From NCBI GenBank assembly GCA_951813295.1, contig CATOTI010000002.1, forward strand, positions 1,550,001-1,614,000: 64,000 bases of DNA, in the 5' to 3' direction. The position numbers and the translations under genes were made by a program. Below are positions 1-10,017 of the stretch, one piece after another. Numbering within the stretch: position 1 is the first letter of the stretch; each line of letters opens with the position of its first letter. The notes under the pieces are model-generated. The model was given only the letters and a program-made list of their open reading frames with translations. It ran no database searches and had not been told where the DNA came from. Source of the DNA: an uncultured Pseudomonadales bacterium. Lineage in GTDB: Bacteria; Pseudomonadota; Gammaproteobacteria; Pseudomonadales; Azotimanducaceae.

Positions 1-766
1 CACGATTACGATTATCGGTAGGAGAGCCGACCCATCCGGCGAGTTCGTAGTCGCCGTCTTGCTCGACGACGAATACCGCACGATCCATGAAATCGCGGCC
101 GAGGATCCCCGCCAGCCGTTCCGGTGCGAAGGCGACGGCCTCATTCTCGAAAAAGGCCGACGCCGCCGGGAACCGCTCGACCGATCGATCGCCGACGAGA
201 AGCTCGATCGCAACATCAGCCCGCGCGAGGGCAAGACGCCGGACGCTATCGCCGATATGCAGCATTTCGGTTCGTTCGCCCTTCAGGAACTTTCGCCGCG
301 CGGGCGTGTTGAAGAAGAGGTCGCGGACGTCGACAGTGGTACCGACCGGATGCGCGGCCGGTCGCACATCACGCAGCACACCGCCGTCGACGATCACCTG
401 AAAGCCGCTGTCCGCGTCGCGAGCCCGCGACGTCAGCGTTAGCCGCGAGACGGAGGCGACGCTGGCCAGGGCTTCGCCGCGGAACCCCATCGACTCCACC
501 GTCGTGAGATCCGATGCGGCGACGATTTTACTGGTCGCGTGCCGGGCCACGGCGAGCTGAAGGTCTGATTCCGCGATGCCATCGCCGTCATCGCGCACAC
601 TGACGCGGGCAACACCCGCATCCTCCACTTCGATGCGGATCATCCGAGCGTTCGCGTCGAGACTGTTTTCGACCAGTTCCTTGACGATCGACGCGGGCCG
701 TTCGACGACCTCCCCAGCAGCGATCTGGTTGGCGACGGCCGGGGCGAGAAGCGCGATTCGTTTCAT
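1..766 (-). CDS. mutL: DNA mismatch repair protein MutL, N-terminal part (runs off left edge)
   Basis: MutL couples mismatch recognition by MutS to downstream repair as a GHL-type ATPase. Translation from the ATG at 766 begins MKRIALLAPAVANQIAAGEV, then shows the ATP-binding signatures of the family: IVKELVENSLDAN (Mg-binding E/N), DDGDGI and GFRGEALAS. About 255 residues are present, covering the ATPase domain; the transducer and C-terminal dimerisation domains lie beyond base 1. It is the last visible gene of nnrD-tsaE-amiB-mutL, six bases after amiB. In E. coli this series continues to miaA and hfq, expected just outside the window. The family is unambiguous; only completeness is unknown. 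Confidence 0.96.
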   Translation of the reverse strand, partial: MKRIALLAPAVANQIAAGEVVERPASIVKELVENSLDANARMIRIEVEDAGVARVSVRDDGDGIAESDLQLAVARHATSKIVAASDLTTVESMGFRGEALASVASVSRLTLTSRARDADSGFQVIVDGGVLRDVRPAAHPVGTTVDVRDLFFNTPARRKFLKGERTEMLHIGDSVRRLALARADVAIELLVGDRSVERFPAASAFFENEAVAFAPERLAGILGRDFMDRAVFVVEQDGDYELAGWVGSPTDNRNR

Positions 767-772
767 CCCACG

Positions 773-2122
773 CTAACCGCCCGGCCCGATTCGCGGTATC
801 AGAAGCACGTCGCCAGCCCGGATTCGATCGGCATCCACACGGTTGGCGCTCTGTATCGCGTTGACCGACACCCGATATTGCGCGGCGATGCCCGACATCG
901 TCTCGCCTCGCCGAATGACGTGGCGCACCGGCTCGGCGTCGACGAGCGCGGCAATCAGGCTATCGGGCGGCGGATGGGTTCTGACGTAGCGGTCGAGCCC
1001 GTCCGCGATCGCGCGGGCGATCTTCGTCTGGTACGCGTCCGTTCTGAGCCGGCGCGCCTCCGCCGGATTCGAGAGATAACCCGTCTCGATCAGGATCGAG
1101 GGTACGTCGGGTGATTTGAGGACGACGAAGCCGGCCTGCTCGACCTGCTTCTTGCGGACCTTGGTGACGCGGCCGAGCGCTTCGAGCACGATCGCCCCGA
1201 CCTCGAGGCTGTGCACGAGGGTCTGATCCATCGAGAGCTCGAGAATGGCTTCCTGAACGTCTTCGCTATGCGAGGCGAGCGAGACGTCACCGACCCCGCC
1301 GATCAGATCCGACTGGTTTTCACGATCGGCAAGCCAGCGCGCGGATTCACTGGTCGCTCCGGCGGTCGAGAGCGCGTAGACCGACGCACCGCTCACACTC
1401 GCGAGACGAAACGCATCCGCGTGGATGGAGACGAAGAGGTCGGCGCGTTCGCGTTCACGTGCAATCTCGATCCGTGTGCGCAAGCCCACGTAGTAGTCGC
1501 CATCGCGGACCATGGCGACGCGATAGCCAGCCCGATCTTCGAGAATCGCCGCAACTTTTCGAGAGATCGCGAGAACAACCCCTTTCTCGTAAACCCCACC
1601 GTCGCCGACCGCCCCTGGATCCTCACCGCCGTGACCGGCATCGATCGCGACGACGACATCTCGCTCACCAGCCGGCCGCGGCGCCAGGTTCCGTTGCCGG
1701 ACGACGGCGGCCGGCGCGTCGAGATCTATCACCAGCCGATGTCCGTAATCCGCGACCGGTGGCAAGGAAAAGACGTTCCGCTCGACCGCGCGAGTGAGAT
1801 CCAGCACGACACGATAGGTGCCGCGCGGGCGCACGGCGGAGCGGATGCGGCTGACGACCAATCCATCGAGGCTGGGGTGCTCGAGGCCGCGCGCCGGTTC
1901 GGTATTGCGTAGATCGATAACCAGTCGATCCGGACCCGTCAGGGTTTCGAGTCTGAAGTCGGGGACCTCAGTCGTGTCGAGCACGACACGAGTCTGCTGG
2001 GGACCCGCGTGAACGCGGACGTTGTTGAGCCGATTCTCGGCCAAAGCGAGCGACGCAGAAAAGACCAGAAACAGACCGATCAGGGGCGCTATCGACGAGC
2101 GACTAACCACGACGATCTTCAA
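773..2122 (-). CDS. amiB: N-acetylmuramoyl-L-alanine amidase AmiB with AMIN and LysM domains
   Basis: This periplasmic zinc amidase cuts the peptide stem from N-acetylmuramic acid, mainly at the division septum. Residues 1-28 form a signal peptide ending SLALA. An AMIN domain follows (about 30-135), then an Amidase_3 domain with zinc ligands in AIDAGHGGEDPG (H164), E179 and FVSIHADAF (H234), and the catalytic glutamate in SILIETGYLSN (E346). One LysM repeat (401-443) closes the protein. The 449-residue length fits AmiB. The annotated start is TTG and overlaps the tsaE end by 20 bases; a GTG five codons in is an alternative that shortens only the signal peptide. Confidence 0.95.
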   Translation of the reverse strand: MKIVVVSRSSIAPLIGLFLVFSASLALAENRLNNVRVHAGPQQTRVVLDTTEVPDFRLETLTGPDRLVIDLRNTEPARGLEHPSLDGLVVSRIRSAVRPRGTYRVVLDLTRAVERNVFSLPPVADYGHRLVIDLDAPAAVVRQRNLAPRPAGERDVVVAIDAGHGGEDPGAVGDGGVYEKGVVLAISRKVAAILEDRAGYRVAMVRDGDYYVGLRTRIEIARERERADLFVSIHADAFRLASVSGASVYALSTAGATSESARWLADRENQSDLIGGVGDVSLASHSEDVQEAILELSMDQTLVHSLEVGAIVLEALGRVTKVRKKQVEQAGFVVLKSPDVPSILIETGYLSNPAEARRLRTDAYQTKIARAIADGLDRYVRTHPPPDSLIAALVDAEPVRHVIRRGETMSGIAAQYRVSVNAIQSANRVDADRIRAGDVLLIPRIGPGG

Positions 2123-2543
2123 TCGTGATACGCCGCCCGGTGCCTTCGACGACGATCCGACAATCGATATCGGGCGGCGGCAGCTTGTTGCCCGCCTGCT
2201 CGGGCCACTCGACGAGCTTCACGGCGCTTTCCTGCATCAACTCGTCGATGCCCATGTAGCTGAGTTCCCGCGGATCCTTGATCCGATAGAAATCGAAGTG
2301 ATAGACGGTTACCGCATCGAACGTATAGGGCTCGACAAGGGTATACGTCGGGCTCTTCACCGCACCACGGTGACCGAGACCCTGAACGAAACCGCGCACG
2401 AGCGTCGTCTTGCCCGCCCCCAGATCGCCGCTCAAAAAGACCAATTCGTCCTGCCAGCGCCGGCCATTCAAGCCACTGACGAGCGACGCGCCGAACTGCA
2501 CCATCTCTGCTTCGTCGGCGAGAAAGACATCAGTCGTCTGCAT
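2103..2543 (-). CDS. tsaE: tRNA threonylcarbamoyladenosine biosynthesis ATPase TsaE
   Basis: TsaE is the small ATPase that works with TsaB, TsaC and TsaD to make t6A37 in ANN-decoding tRNAs. The Walker A motif GDLGAGKTT sits near residue 40, followed by the family motif KSPTYTLVEPY and FHFDFYR-like YHFDFYRIKDP, and the C-terminal LVEWPEQAG. At 146 residues it is of normal size. It lies between nnrD (3-base gap) and amiB (20-base overlap), the classic gammaproteobacterial order, so translation is probably coupled. Confidence 0.95.
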   Translation of the reverse strand: MQTTDVFLADEAEMVQFGASLVSGLNGRRWQDELVFLSGDLGAGKTTLVRGFVQGLGHRGAVKSPTYTLVEPYTFDAVTVYHFDFYRIKDPRELSYMGIDELMQESAVKLVEWPEQAGNKLPPPDIDCRIVVEGTGRRITIEDRRG

Positions 2544-2546
2544 CGT

Positions 2547-4037
2547 TCAGCGAACCGCGGTTACCAGGTGGCGAACGATATCCGAAGCCACGATCGTCGG
2601 CTGCGATTTGCAGGCACGATCGCCCGAATCGGCGTGCATCCAGACGCCAAGACAGGCCGCGCGCGAGGGTTCGAACCCGCTCGCGAGGAGACCACCGACG
2701 ACGCCCGTCAGGACATCACCGCTGCCCGGCGTCGCGAGACCCGGATTGCCGACACGGCACACGCCGATGATCTCGGATCCTTGCGCGACGAGCGTCCCGG
2801 CACCTTTGAGGACGACAACCGCCGGGGCGTAGCGAACAGCGAGCGCCAACGCCGCCGCGGGCCGATCCGCCTGGATCGACCGGTTGTCCGTACCGAGTAG
2901 ACGCGCGGCCTCGCCCGGATGTGGCGTGAGGACCGTTCGAGCCGGAATCGCCGGTTCGTGTGCGGCAATGAAGTTCAGCGCGTCGGCGTCCACGACGATG
3001 GGCTTGTCCTCGGTCACACAATGCGCCAGCACCCGCCGCGCGAGCGCTTCGCCCCAATCACCGCGGCCGAGCCCCGGACCCAGCGCCAACGTGGTCGACG
3101 ACGTCAGCACGCTTTCGAGCGCTTCGTCGTCTTCCGCGGCGAGCACCATGGCCTCGGGCGTTTGACTGAGAACCGTCGAGCGATGTTCGCCGCGCGTCGC
3201 GACGCGCACGATTCCCGCGCCGATCGACAATGCCGCGCGGGCCGTCAGCGCGACCGCACCGCCCATGTCGTGATCACCACCGACGACCACGAGCCGGCCG
3301 AAGAGGCCCTTATGAGCGTTCACGGGTCGCACGAAGGAGGCTCGATCGCGCCCGTCGATCGCGAGCACGCCGCGGTCCGCGTGCGTAGCGAAGAGTTCGG
3401 TCGGCGCCTCGAGTCGGTCGACGACCAGTTCACCGACGAAATCGGTCGCGGGACCCGTGACGAGCCCGAGCTTGGGTGCGATGAACGTGACCGTCATATC
3501 CGCGCGGACGGGCGATGTCGTAAAGAGGCCGCCTGTGTCCGTGTTCACCCCACTCGGCAAATCGATCGCGACGACCAATCGACCCGACCCGTTCAGGTGA
3601 TCGATCGCGCGTTGAAACGGTTCGCGCATTTCGCCGCGCGCCCCTGTCCCGAGAAGCGCATCGACGAGAACATCGCCGCGGGGTAGCGCATCCGTCATCG
3701 GCTCGATATCGACGCCCTGCGATTTCGCGAACTCGAGCGCCCGAGCCGCGTCGTCGCCAAGCCCCTCGGTTCGCCCGATCTGCAAAAGCTCGACCTCGTA
3801 CCCCCGCGATTTCGCGTGCCCCGCGACGATATAGCCGTCGCCCGCGTTGTTGCCGGAACCGGCATAGATCGTCAAAGACTTCACACCGGGATAACGCCGG
3901 TGAATCAACGTCAACGCACCCCGACCCGCCCGGTCCATCAATGAGAATCCACTGCGGGAGAATTCGTTGATCAACCTGGAATCGAGATTCCGACACGTGG
4001 TGCCCGTGTAAACTCGTCGTCGCGCTAGCTCAGCCAT
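2547..4037 (-). CDS. nnrD: Bifunctional NAD(P)H-hydrate epimerase / ADP-dependent NAD(P)H-hydrate dehydratase
   Basis: The enzyme repairs damaged NAD(P)HX: the N-terminal YjeF domain interconverts R and S hydrates, and the C-terminal ribokinase-fold domain dehydrates the S form using ADP. The epimerase half (about 1-215) has the AGSGNNAGDGYIVA loop; the dehydratase half has LTPHPGEAARLLG and the catalytic GSGDVLTGVVGGLL. The frame stays open upstream to 4427 across queG, but that stretch has no family similarity. The ATG at 4037 (MAELARRRVYTG) gives 496 residues, the expected size. The start is only 11 bases from the divergent queG start, so the two promoters must overlap the coding ends. Confidence 0.94.
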   Translation of the reverse strand: MAELARRRVYTGTTCRNLDSRLINEFSRSGFSLMDRAGRGALTLIHRRYPGVKSLTIYAGSGNNAGDGYIVAGHAKSRGYEVELLQIGRTEGLGDDAARALEFAKSQGVDIEPMTDALPRGDVLVDALLGTGARGEMREPFQRAIDHLNGSGRLVVAIDLPSGVNTDTGGLFTTSPVRADMTVTFIAPKLGLVTGPATDFVGELVVDRLEAPTELFATHADRGVLAIDGRDRASFVRPVNAHKGLFGRLVVVGGDHDMGGAVALTARAALSIGAGIVRVATRGEHRSTVLSQTPEAMVLAAEDDEALESVLTSSTTLALGPGLGRGDWGEALARRVLAHCVTEDKPIVVDADALNFIAAHEPAIPARTVLTPHPGEAARLLGTDNRSIQADRPAAALALAVRYAPAVVVLKGAGTLVAQGSEIIGVCRVGNPGLATPGSGDVLTGVVGGLLASGFEPSRAACLGVWMHADSGDRACKSQPTIVASDIVRHLVTAVR

Positions 4038-4048
4038 CGGCGAAGTAT

Positions 4049-5131
4049 ATGGACTTGCATCAACTCGCTCGCGCGATCGAGACTTGGGCAAGCGAACTGG
4101 GGTTTCGCGAGATCGCGACGACCGACACCGATCTCTCCGATTACGAGCCAAAATACCGTCATTGGCTCGAGCAGAAATTCCACGGATCGCTCGGCTATCT
4201 CGAGCGCAACGTCGAAAAACGCCTCGACCCCGAGCGTCTCGAACCCGGCACGATTCGGGTCCTGTCGGCAAAGCTCGACTATCTCGTCGGCGATCCACCC
4301 CATCCGCACGACATCCCGGCGAACGACGGATCGGCCTACATCGCGCGCTACGCCCGGGGCCGCGACTACCACAAGGTTTTTCGCCGCCGCCTTGCCACAC
4401 TTGCCCGACGAATCGACGACGCCGCACCCGGTCATTACCGCGCCTTCACGGACAGCGCGCCGGTTCTCGAAAAACCGCTGGCAGAAAAGGCGGGCCTCGG
4501 TTGGATCGGCAAGAACACGCTGCTGCTCGATGCCAACGGTTCGTGGTGCTTTCTTGGCGAAATCTTCACCGATTTGCCGCTGCCGACCTCGACGGTCGAA
4601 CCGCAGCCCGGTTGTGGCGCTTGTCAGGCGTGCATCAACGTCTGTCCGACCGACGCGATCATCTCGCCCGGCGTTCTCGACGCGACGCGCTGTATCTCGT
4701 ACTGGACGATCGAGTCGAAGGCGTCGATTCCCGAATCCATGCGTCGCGATATCGGCAATCGGGTATTCGGCTGCGATGACTGCCAGATCGTCTGCCCGTG
4801 GAATCGTTTCGCGCCGGCGACGCCGCTCGACGACTTCGCGCCGCGTAACGACTTCGACGATGCACGTCTGACCGACCTTCTCGACTGGGACGAGCAGACA
4901 TTTCTCGCCAAGACCGAAGGCATGGCGATCCGGCGCATCAACTACGCACAGTGGGTGCGTAATCTTGCCGTCGCGGCGGGAAATGCCCCGTTCGACGCCC
5001 ATCTCGTCGCCGCGCTCGAGAAACGGCGCCGGGACGCCCCACCGCTCGCGGTCGAGCACATCGAGTGGGCGCTTTCCGAACTACGTGACCGTGGACGTCA
5101 AGGATCCAACCGGAAGAACGATTCGCGGTAA
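4049..5131 (+). CDS. queG: Epoxyqueuosine reductase QueG
   Basis: QueG performs the last step of queuosine synthesis in tRNA, reducing epoxyqueuosine with cobalamin and two [4Fe-4S] clusters. Both cluster motifs are visible: [16 protein letters not shown] and later [11 protein letters not shown]. The N-terminal half carries the family stretch [20 protein letters not shown]. The protein has 360 residues, as usual for the family. It runs divergently from nnrD and its last 34 bases overlap the end of the convergent orn gene. A long reading frame on the opposite strand here (4025-5059) lacks any family signature and is a shadow. Confidence 0.96.
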   Translation: MDLHQLARAIETWASELGFREIATTDTDLSDYEPKYRHWLEQKFHGSLGYLERNVEKRLDPERLEPGTIRVLSAKLDYLVGDPPHPHDIPANDGSAYIARYARGRDYHKVFRRRLATLARRIDDAAPGHYRAFTDSAPVLEKPLAEKAGLGWIGKNTLLLDANGSWCFLGEIFTDLPLPTSTVEPQPGCGACQACINVCPTDAIISPGVLDATRCISYWTIESKASIPESMRRDIGNRVFGCDDCQIVCPWNRFAPATPLDDFAPRNDFDDARLTDLLDWDEQTFLAKTEGMAIRRINYAQWVRNLAVAAGNAPFDAHLVAALEKRRRDAPPLAVEHIEWALSELRDRGRQGSNRKNDSR

Positions 5132-5640
5132 TGCTTGAGTTCCTCGATCGACTCACGAATGTCGTCGAGGGCCAGATGCGCACCGGTCTTCTTCACCCCC
5201 GCCAACACGTCCGGGCGCCACCGGCGGGCGAGTTCCTTGACGCTCGACACGTCGATATTGCGGTAGTGAAAGTAGGCTTCGAGCGTCGGCATGTACTTGG
5301 CGAGGAAGCGACGGTCCTGCCAGATCGAGTTGCCGCAAAGCGGGGACGTGTTTTCCTCGACATGGTGCGCGACGAACTCGAGCGTCGCGGCCTCGGCCTC
5401 GAGCACGGAAACTTCGGAGCCACGGACACGCGTCACCAGACCGGAGGCCGTGTGATGGGTGACGTTCCACTCGTCCATCAAGCTGAGTTGTTCTTCGCTC
5501 TGGTGGACCGCGAACACGGGGCCTTCCGCGACGACGTCGAGATCACTCGTCGTCACGATCGTCGCGATTTCGATGATGGCGTCACGTTCGACCGAGAGCC
5601 CCGTCATCTCGAGGTCTATCCAGACTAGATTGTGATTCAT
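5098..5640 (-). CDS. orn: Oligoribonuclease
   Basis: Orn is the 3'-5' exonuclease that degrades di- and oligoribonucleotides to mononucleotides, including pGpG from cyclic-di-GMP turnover. It is a DEDDh enzyme: WIDLEMTGL carries the first D and [18 protein letters not shown] the next D, and [11 protein letters not shown] the last H and D. The ATG at 5640 ([14 protein letters not shown]) gives 180 residues, matching the family. A start ten codons further upstream is possible but adds only an arginine/alanine-rich tail. The 3' end overlaps queG by 34 bases in convergent orientation. Confidence 0.95.
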   Translation of the reverse strand: MNHNLVWIDLEMTGLSVERDAIIEIATIVTTSDLDVVAEGPVFAVHQSEEQLSLMDEWNVTHHTASGLVTRVRGSEVSVLEAEAATLEFVAHHVEENTSPLCGNSIWQDRRFLAKYMPTLEAYFHYRNIDVSSVKELARRWRPDVLAGVKKTGAHLALDDIRESIEELKHYRESFFRLDP

Positions 5641-5735
5641 CGATCTCCTCGTGGCGGCCGCGGCGACCAAGTTCAGGTTGCGTTAATTCTTCCACTCCTA
5701 GGCTCGAGGCGTCTCTCATCGGAAGAGGACGTTTC

Positions 5736-6506
5736 ATGCACGCTCAATTCAGGCCGCGCTCGGCCAGCCCGAAAACCTTCATCGATGCTCGCCTCGATGC
5801 CGAACAACGCACGCGATCGCTGCGCCATATCGCTTGCGCGATCTGCTGGATTGCGACGGCCCTCACCGCCATTCCGGTCGACGCGAGAAACCCGCCGAAC
5901 CTCAGGTGTTTCGAAATTGCCGCGACCCAGAACCAACTCGATCTCGACCTCCTGCTGGCCGTGTCGAAGACCGAAAGTGATTGGAATCCCAACGCCCTCT
6001 CGACGACCGGGGATATCGGCATGATGCAGATCCAATGGCCTCAGACGGCCCGTCATCTGGGCGTCGATCGATCGGTCGAGCTGTTGAACCCGTGCCTCAA
6101 CATCGCGCTCGGCGCCACGTATCTGCGCGAGTTGCTCGATCGTTTCGGCCAGGATGAGACACGCGCCCTCGCGGCCTACAACTACGGCCCGACGCGCATC
6201 GGCGCCAATCGCACCATTCCGGCCGGTGCTCAACGTTATGTCGAGCGTGTGCGCCAGAACCAACGCCGGTTGACTACCTTCAAGACGAAAGCGGTCGCAA
6301 CCAACAGCCAATCCACCGTCGTCACGCGATTTGCTTCACGCTATCGCGCCAATTCGTACGCCCGCTCGCTGAATGAGAACCTCGTTGCCGCACGTGTCGA
6401 CGTGATCAAACGCCGCAATGGCTACGAGGTCGTCGTCGCCGCGAATCCGCAACCCACACCGAGCGATCGTGTGCTCCTGAGCGCCGTAGGCGCTTTCAGT
6501 CGCTGA
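5736..6506 (+). CDS. Lytic transglycosylase, SLT domain, exported
   Basis: This is a peptidoglycan lytic transglycosylase of the soluble (Slt/MltC-like) fold. The SLT domain covers about residues 60-165: the catalytic glutamate is E80 in AVSKTESDWNPNA, followed by GDIGMMQIQWPQTARHLG, NIALGATYL and AAYNYGPTRIG. An arginine-rich start followed by a hydrophobic stretch (about 32-47) suggests a signal peptide or membrane anchor. The C-terminal 90 residues have no recognisable domain. It is transcribed divergently from orn across 95 bases. The exact subfamily cannot be fixed from sequence alone. Confidence 0.88.
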   Translation: MHAQFRPRSASPKTFIDARLDAEQRTRSLRHIACAICWIATALTAIPVDARNPPNLRCFEIAATQNQLDLDLLLAVSKTESDWNPNALSTTGDIGMMQIQWPQTARHLGVDRSVELLNPCLNIALGATYLRELLDRFGQDETRALAAYNYGPTRIGANRTIPAGAQRYVERVRQNQRRLTTFKTKAVATNSQSTVVTRFASRYRANSYARSLNENLVAARVDVIKRRNGYEVVVAANPQPTPSDRVLLSAVGAFSR

Positions 6507-6572
6507 AGCGGCGGACGATGTGTGCGTGACCTCGTATGATCGTCGCCCCTTGACGCGTGCCATGCCGATCAC

Positions 6573-7385
6573 ATGCCTGAGCTTCTGACGCCCGATGAAC
6601 TCCATTCCCGTCTAACGACTGACAACGACCTTCGGCTCGTTCAGGTGACGAGCGACCAGGTTTTCGCCTCCGCACATATCGCGGGCTCGATTCACATCAC
6701 CCCGGCCGAGCTCGTGTCGGGCGTTGGGCCGGCCACGGGCCAGCTTCCGAGCGACGACGATCTCCTGGCACTCTTTCGCCGGATCGGCCATCAGCCGACC
6801 CACCACTACGTCGTACTCGACGACGAAGGCGGTGGCTGGGCTGGTCGATTCGCCTGGACGCTCGATGCGATCGGCCACGACGGCTGGTCCTATCTCGACG
6901 GCGGCTTGCACGCATGGCACGGCGCGGGCCTTCCGCTGACCCAGGATGCACCTCAGATCGCACCGAGTGACTGCACGATCGACGTCGATCCGGGCTTTCG
7001 TCTATCGGTCGAAGACATGATGGGCGCGCTGGAGGATCGATCGGTATTGGTCTGGGATTGCCGTTCTTTCGAGGAGTACACGGGTGAGAGGGTATCCGCC
7101 GCGCGCGGCGGTCATATACCCGGCGCGATCCATCTCGATTGGCTGGATCTCATGGATCGGGAACGTCACCTGGCACTCAAACCCGCATTGGCGGACTACG
7201 TCGCGAGCGCGGGCATCGATCGTGACAGGGACGTGATCGCGCACTGCCAGACACACCATCGATCCGGTCTCGCTTACATGGTCGGACGGCTGCTCGAATT
7301 CCCGAAAATCCGCGCCTACCACGGCTCCTGGTCGGAGTGGGGGAACCATCCCGACACACCGATCAACGTCGGCTCCGAACCCTAG
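6573..7385 (+). CDS. Rhodanese-family sulfurtransferase, two domains
   Basis: The protein has two rhodanese domains, as in thiosulfate and 3-mercaptopyruvate sulfurtransferases (SseA family). The N-terminal domain (about 1-125) lacks a cysteine at the active loop and is presumably structural. The C-terminal domain (about 140-265) has CH2A-like WDCRSFEEYTGE and the active-site loop AHCQTHHRSG with the sulfur-accepting C225. The loop CQTHHRSG differs from the usual CGSGVTA of SseA, so substrate preference is uncertain. At 270 residues it is of normal size. The stop codon overlaps the convergent epmA end by four bases. Confidence 0.85.
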   Translation: MPELLTPDELHSRLTTDNDLRLVQVTSDQVFASAHIAGSIHITPAELVSGVGPATGQLPSDDDLLALFRRIGHQPTHHYVVLDDEGGGWAGRFAWTLDAIGHDGWSYLDGGLHAWHGAGLPLTQDAPQIAPSDCTIDVDPGFRLSVEDMMGALEDRSVLVWDCRSFEEYTGERVSAARGGHIPGAIHLDWLDLMDRERHLALKPALADYVASAGIDRDRDVIAHCQTHHRSGLAYMVGRLLEFPKIRAYHGSWSEWGNHPDTPINVGSEP

Positions 7386-8320
7386 GCGCGCTCCACGCCG
7401 AAAGCGATCACCTCGGCAAGCGATCCCGCGCCGAGTTTCAACGCCAGCAACCGATCGAGCCCCAACGCGACCCCGGCACAGAATGGCAGGCCTGCGCGAT
7501 GGGCTTCGAGAAAAGCCTCGTCGAGGGGCACGGGTTCACGACCCTCAGCGCTGCGCCGATCGTTATCGGCGCCAAACCGGCGTTCGAGTTCATCCGCATC
7601 CTGGAGCTCCCCGTAACCGTTCGCGATTTCGACGCCGTCGACGATGAGTTCGAAACGGTCCGCCACACGACCCGCATCGGTATCGATGACGCGCGCGAGC
7701 GCGGCTTGCGGCTCGGGGTAGTCGACCACGAAGACCCGTCCACCGAGCGCTTCGAGCGATCGACTGATCAGAAAGTCGAGCGCACTCGCGTGATCGAGAT
7801 CGGGCGCACCGAACTTAGCGGCCAGCGGGATCGCCTCCGCCCAGACGTCCACATCGTGCGCAACGCCCGGGGTGCGGGCGAGACATTCGTCATAGGTAAT
7901 GCTCGCGAATTCGCCTTCCCCGAGGATCCCCACCACCAACTCGGCGACCTCCGCTCGGAGGGTTGCTGTCGTGAATCCCAGCCGATACCACTCGAGCATG
8001 ATGAATTCGGGATTGTGCCAACGGCCGGCTTCTCCCGCGCGAAACGCGGGCGCGATCTGGTAGATCGAGGGCGTGCCGGCGGCGAGTAGCCGTTTCATGT
8101 GGTATTCGGGCGAGGTCTGCAGATAGCGTCCGTCGGTCGAGCGAATAGGCTCGATCGACGGATCGGTCACGCCGTTCGATCCCAGGATCGGCGTCTGTAC
8201 TTCGAGAACTCCGCGCGCCGCGAAGAACCGCCGTATCTCGGCCAGTAGATGGCCACGGGCATGAAGTGCCGCCGGCGTCGCCGACGGCCGCCACGGTTCA
8301 GGCTCGACTGACGTACTCAC
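7382..8320 (-). CDS. epmA: Elongation factor P lysine (beta-lysyl)transferase EpmA
   Basis: EpmA (GenX/PoxA/YjeA) is a LysRS paralogue without the anticodon-binding domain. It activates (R)-beta-lysine and attaches it to Lys34 of EF-P. The class II synthetase core is clear: [30 protein letters not shown] (motif 2 region), MLEWYRLGF, and the motif 3 arginine in [13 protein letters not shown]. The protein is 312 residues. The start is GTG at 8320, inside the last codons of efp (23-base overlap), so the two are co-translated. Its substrate gene efp and the aminomutase epmB are adjacent, which settles the assignment. Confidence 0.95.
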   Translation of the reverse strand: MSTSVEPEPWRPSATPAALHARGHLLAEIRRFFAARGVLEVQTPILGSNGVTDPSIEPIRSTDGRYLQTSPEYHMKRLLAAGTPSIYQIAPAFRAGEAGRWHNPEFIMLEWYRLGFTTATLRAEVAELVVGILGEGEFASITYDECLARTPGVAHDVDVWAEAIPLAAKFGAPDLDHASALDFLISRSLEALGGRVFVVDYPEPQAALARVIDTDAGRVADRFELIVDGVEIANGYGELQDADELERRFGADNDRRSAEGREPVPLDEAFLEAHRAGLPFCAGVALGLDRLLALKLGAGSLAEVIAFGVERA

Positions 8321-8864
8321 CCGTGCGCGTGTCGATCTTGAGCGTGTCGCCGATATCGATGAAGAGCGGAACCTTGATCACCGCACCCGTCGACATGGTC
8401 GCGGGTTTCGTGCCGCCCTGCGCGGTGTCGCCCTTCATGCCGGGGTCGGTTTCCGTCACTTCGAGCTCGACGAAGTTCGGCGGAACCACGGAGATGGGAT
8501 CGTCGTTCCAGAGCGTGACCACGTAGACGTCCTGCTCCTTCAACCACTGCGTGACGTCGCCAACCGCACTCTCGCCCGCGCCACACTGCTCGTAGCTGCC
8601 ATCGGTCTTCATGAAGTGCCAGAACTCACCGTCCGTATAGAGGTACTCCATGTTGACCTCCATTACGTCGGCCGCTTCGATCGATTCCCCTGATTTAAAG
8701 GTCCGCTCCCACACCCGACCGTTCTTCAGGTTGCGGAACCTCACGCGATTGAACGCCTGGCCCTTGCCCGGTTTAACGAACTCGTTCTCGAGGATCGAGC
8801 ACGGATCGCCCTCGAGCAGTACCTTCAATCCACTGCGGAATTCGTTTGTAGAATACGACGCCAC
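8298..8864 (-). CDS. efp: Translation elongation factor P
   Basis: EF-P relieves ribosome stalling at polyproline stretches. The three OB-like domains are recognisable, from [18 protein letters not shown] to the end [11 protein letters not shown]. The modified residue is Lys34 in [10 protein letters not shown], counting from the GTG start at 8864, exactly as in E. coli; the length, 188 residues, is also the same. An in-frame extension upstream to 9236 covers epmB on the other strand and is not family sequence. efp and epmB start 31 bases apart and divergently, so the EF-P set shares one promoter region. Confidence 0.96.
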   Translation of the reverse strand: MASYSTNEFRSGLKVLLEGDPCSILENEFVKPGKGQAFNRVRFRNLKNGRVWERTFKSGESIEAADVMEVNMEYLYTDGEFWHFMKTDGSYEQCGAGESAVGDVTQWLKEQDVYVVTLWNDDPISVVPPNFVELEVTETDPGMKGDTAQGGTKPATMSTGAVIKVPLFIDIGDTLKIDTRTGEYVSRA

Positions 8865-8895
8865 GGCGTTTCTCTCACAGGTTCGCGGGGGCGTG

Positions 8896-9888
8896 ATGAT
8901 ACCCGCCAAAACACAACCCACAAACGATGAAGCATGGCGCGACGAGCTGCGCGATGTGATCACGGACGTCGACGACTTGTTGACGGTGCTCGCGCTCACC
9001 CGCGACGACGTCGAGCTGACGTCGAGCCGTGAATTTCCGCTTCGTGTGCCTCGATCGTTCGTCGGCCGCATGCGCCGCGGCGACCCGCAGGATCCGCTGC
9101 TGCGACAAGTGCTGCCGCTACGCGCCGAAGATGACGAGACGCCGGACTTCGTTCTCGATCCACTCGAAGAAGCCGACGCCATCGCCGCACGCGGCGTGCT
9201 GCAGAAATACCAGGGACGGGTTCTGATCATCGCCACGGGGGCGTGCGCGGTGCACTGCCGCTACTGCTTCCGGCGCCATTTCCCTTACGACGCGCACCGC
9301 CAGGGATCGCGTTTCCCCGGCATCGACGTCATCGCGGACGACCCATCCATCAGCGAAGTCATTCTCTCCGGCGGCGATCCGCTAGTACTGACTGACGCCC
9401 ACCTCGAGCGTCTGATCGAGCGCATTCAGGCGATCCCACACGTCAAACGCCTGCGCCTGCATACCCGCGTGCCCGTTGTGATTCCGTCGCGCGCGACGGA
9501 GACCCTGGCTCGAATCTTCGACGCCACAAGGCTTTCCGTCGTGGTCGTGCTGCACACGAATCATTCGAACGAAATCGACGCAAACGTGGCGCAACGATTG
9601 AAGATTCTCGGGACCGTGCCGCTCTTCAATCAATCGGTGCTTTTGCGCGGAATCAACGACGACGCTAAAGCCCTCATCGATCTTTCGGAGACGCTCTTCG
9701 AGGCCCGCATCATTCCCTATTACCTGCATCTGCCCGATCGGGTCGCGGGCGCGGCGCATTTTGACGTTCCCGTCGAGCGCGCGATCGCACTTCATCGGGA
9801 AATCAGCGCGGCGCTCCCCGGCTATCTCGTCCCGCGTCTCGTCCGGGAAACGCCCGGCGCCGACGGCAAATCGCCCGTCTCGATCTGA
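8896..9888 (+). CDS. epmB: L-lysine 2,3-aminomutase EpmB, radical SAM
   Basis: EpmB converts L-lysine to (R)-beta-lysine, the donor used by EpmA on EF-P. The radical SAM motif is [15 protein letters not shown] with cysteines at 117, 121 and 124, followed by [13 protein letters not shown] (SAM-binding glycines) and [13 protein letters not shown]. The ATG at 8896 gives 330 residues, close to the E. coli length of about 342, and lacks the extra C-terminal segments of catabolic lysine aminomutases. The upstream in-frame extension to 8650 overlaps efp and is not part of the gene. Confidence 0.95.
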   Translation: MIPAKTQPTNDEAWRDELRDVITDVDDLLTVLALTRDDVELTSSREFPLRVPRSFVGRMRRGDPQDPLLRQVLPLRAEDDETPDFVLDPLEEADAIAARGVLQKYQGRVLIIATGACAVHCRYCFRRHFPYDAHRQGSRFPGIDVIADDPSISEVILSGGDPLVLTDAHLERLIERIQAIPHVKRLRLHTRVPVVIPSRATETLARIFDATRLSVVVVLHTNHSNEIDANVAQRLKILGTVPLFNQSVLLRGINDDAKALIDLSETLFEARIIPYYLHLPDRVAGAAHFDVPVERAIALHREISAALPGYLVPRLVRETPGADGKSPVSI

Positions 9889-10017
9889 CCCTAGTCTTCG
9901 ATGCCACGCGCGGTTCGATCGCCGCACAACTGATTCAAACCAACCGCCTTCCCGGCGATGACCGTTCGGGACGGTCGGCTCATTGGGGGGCAACGCCGTG
10001 CTAACGCGCCGAAGCGA

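Noticed and set aside
4038..4427. N-terminal extension of NnrD
   Set aside because: This part overlaps the divergent queG gene, is arginine-rich and lies outside the known family boundary.
4025..5059. 344-codon open frame opposite queG
   Set aside because: queG has both ferredoxin-type clusters; the opposite frame is a codon-position shadow.
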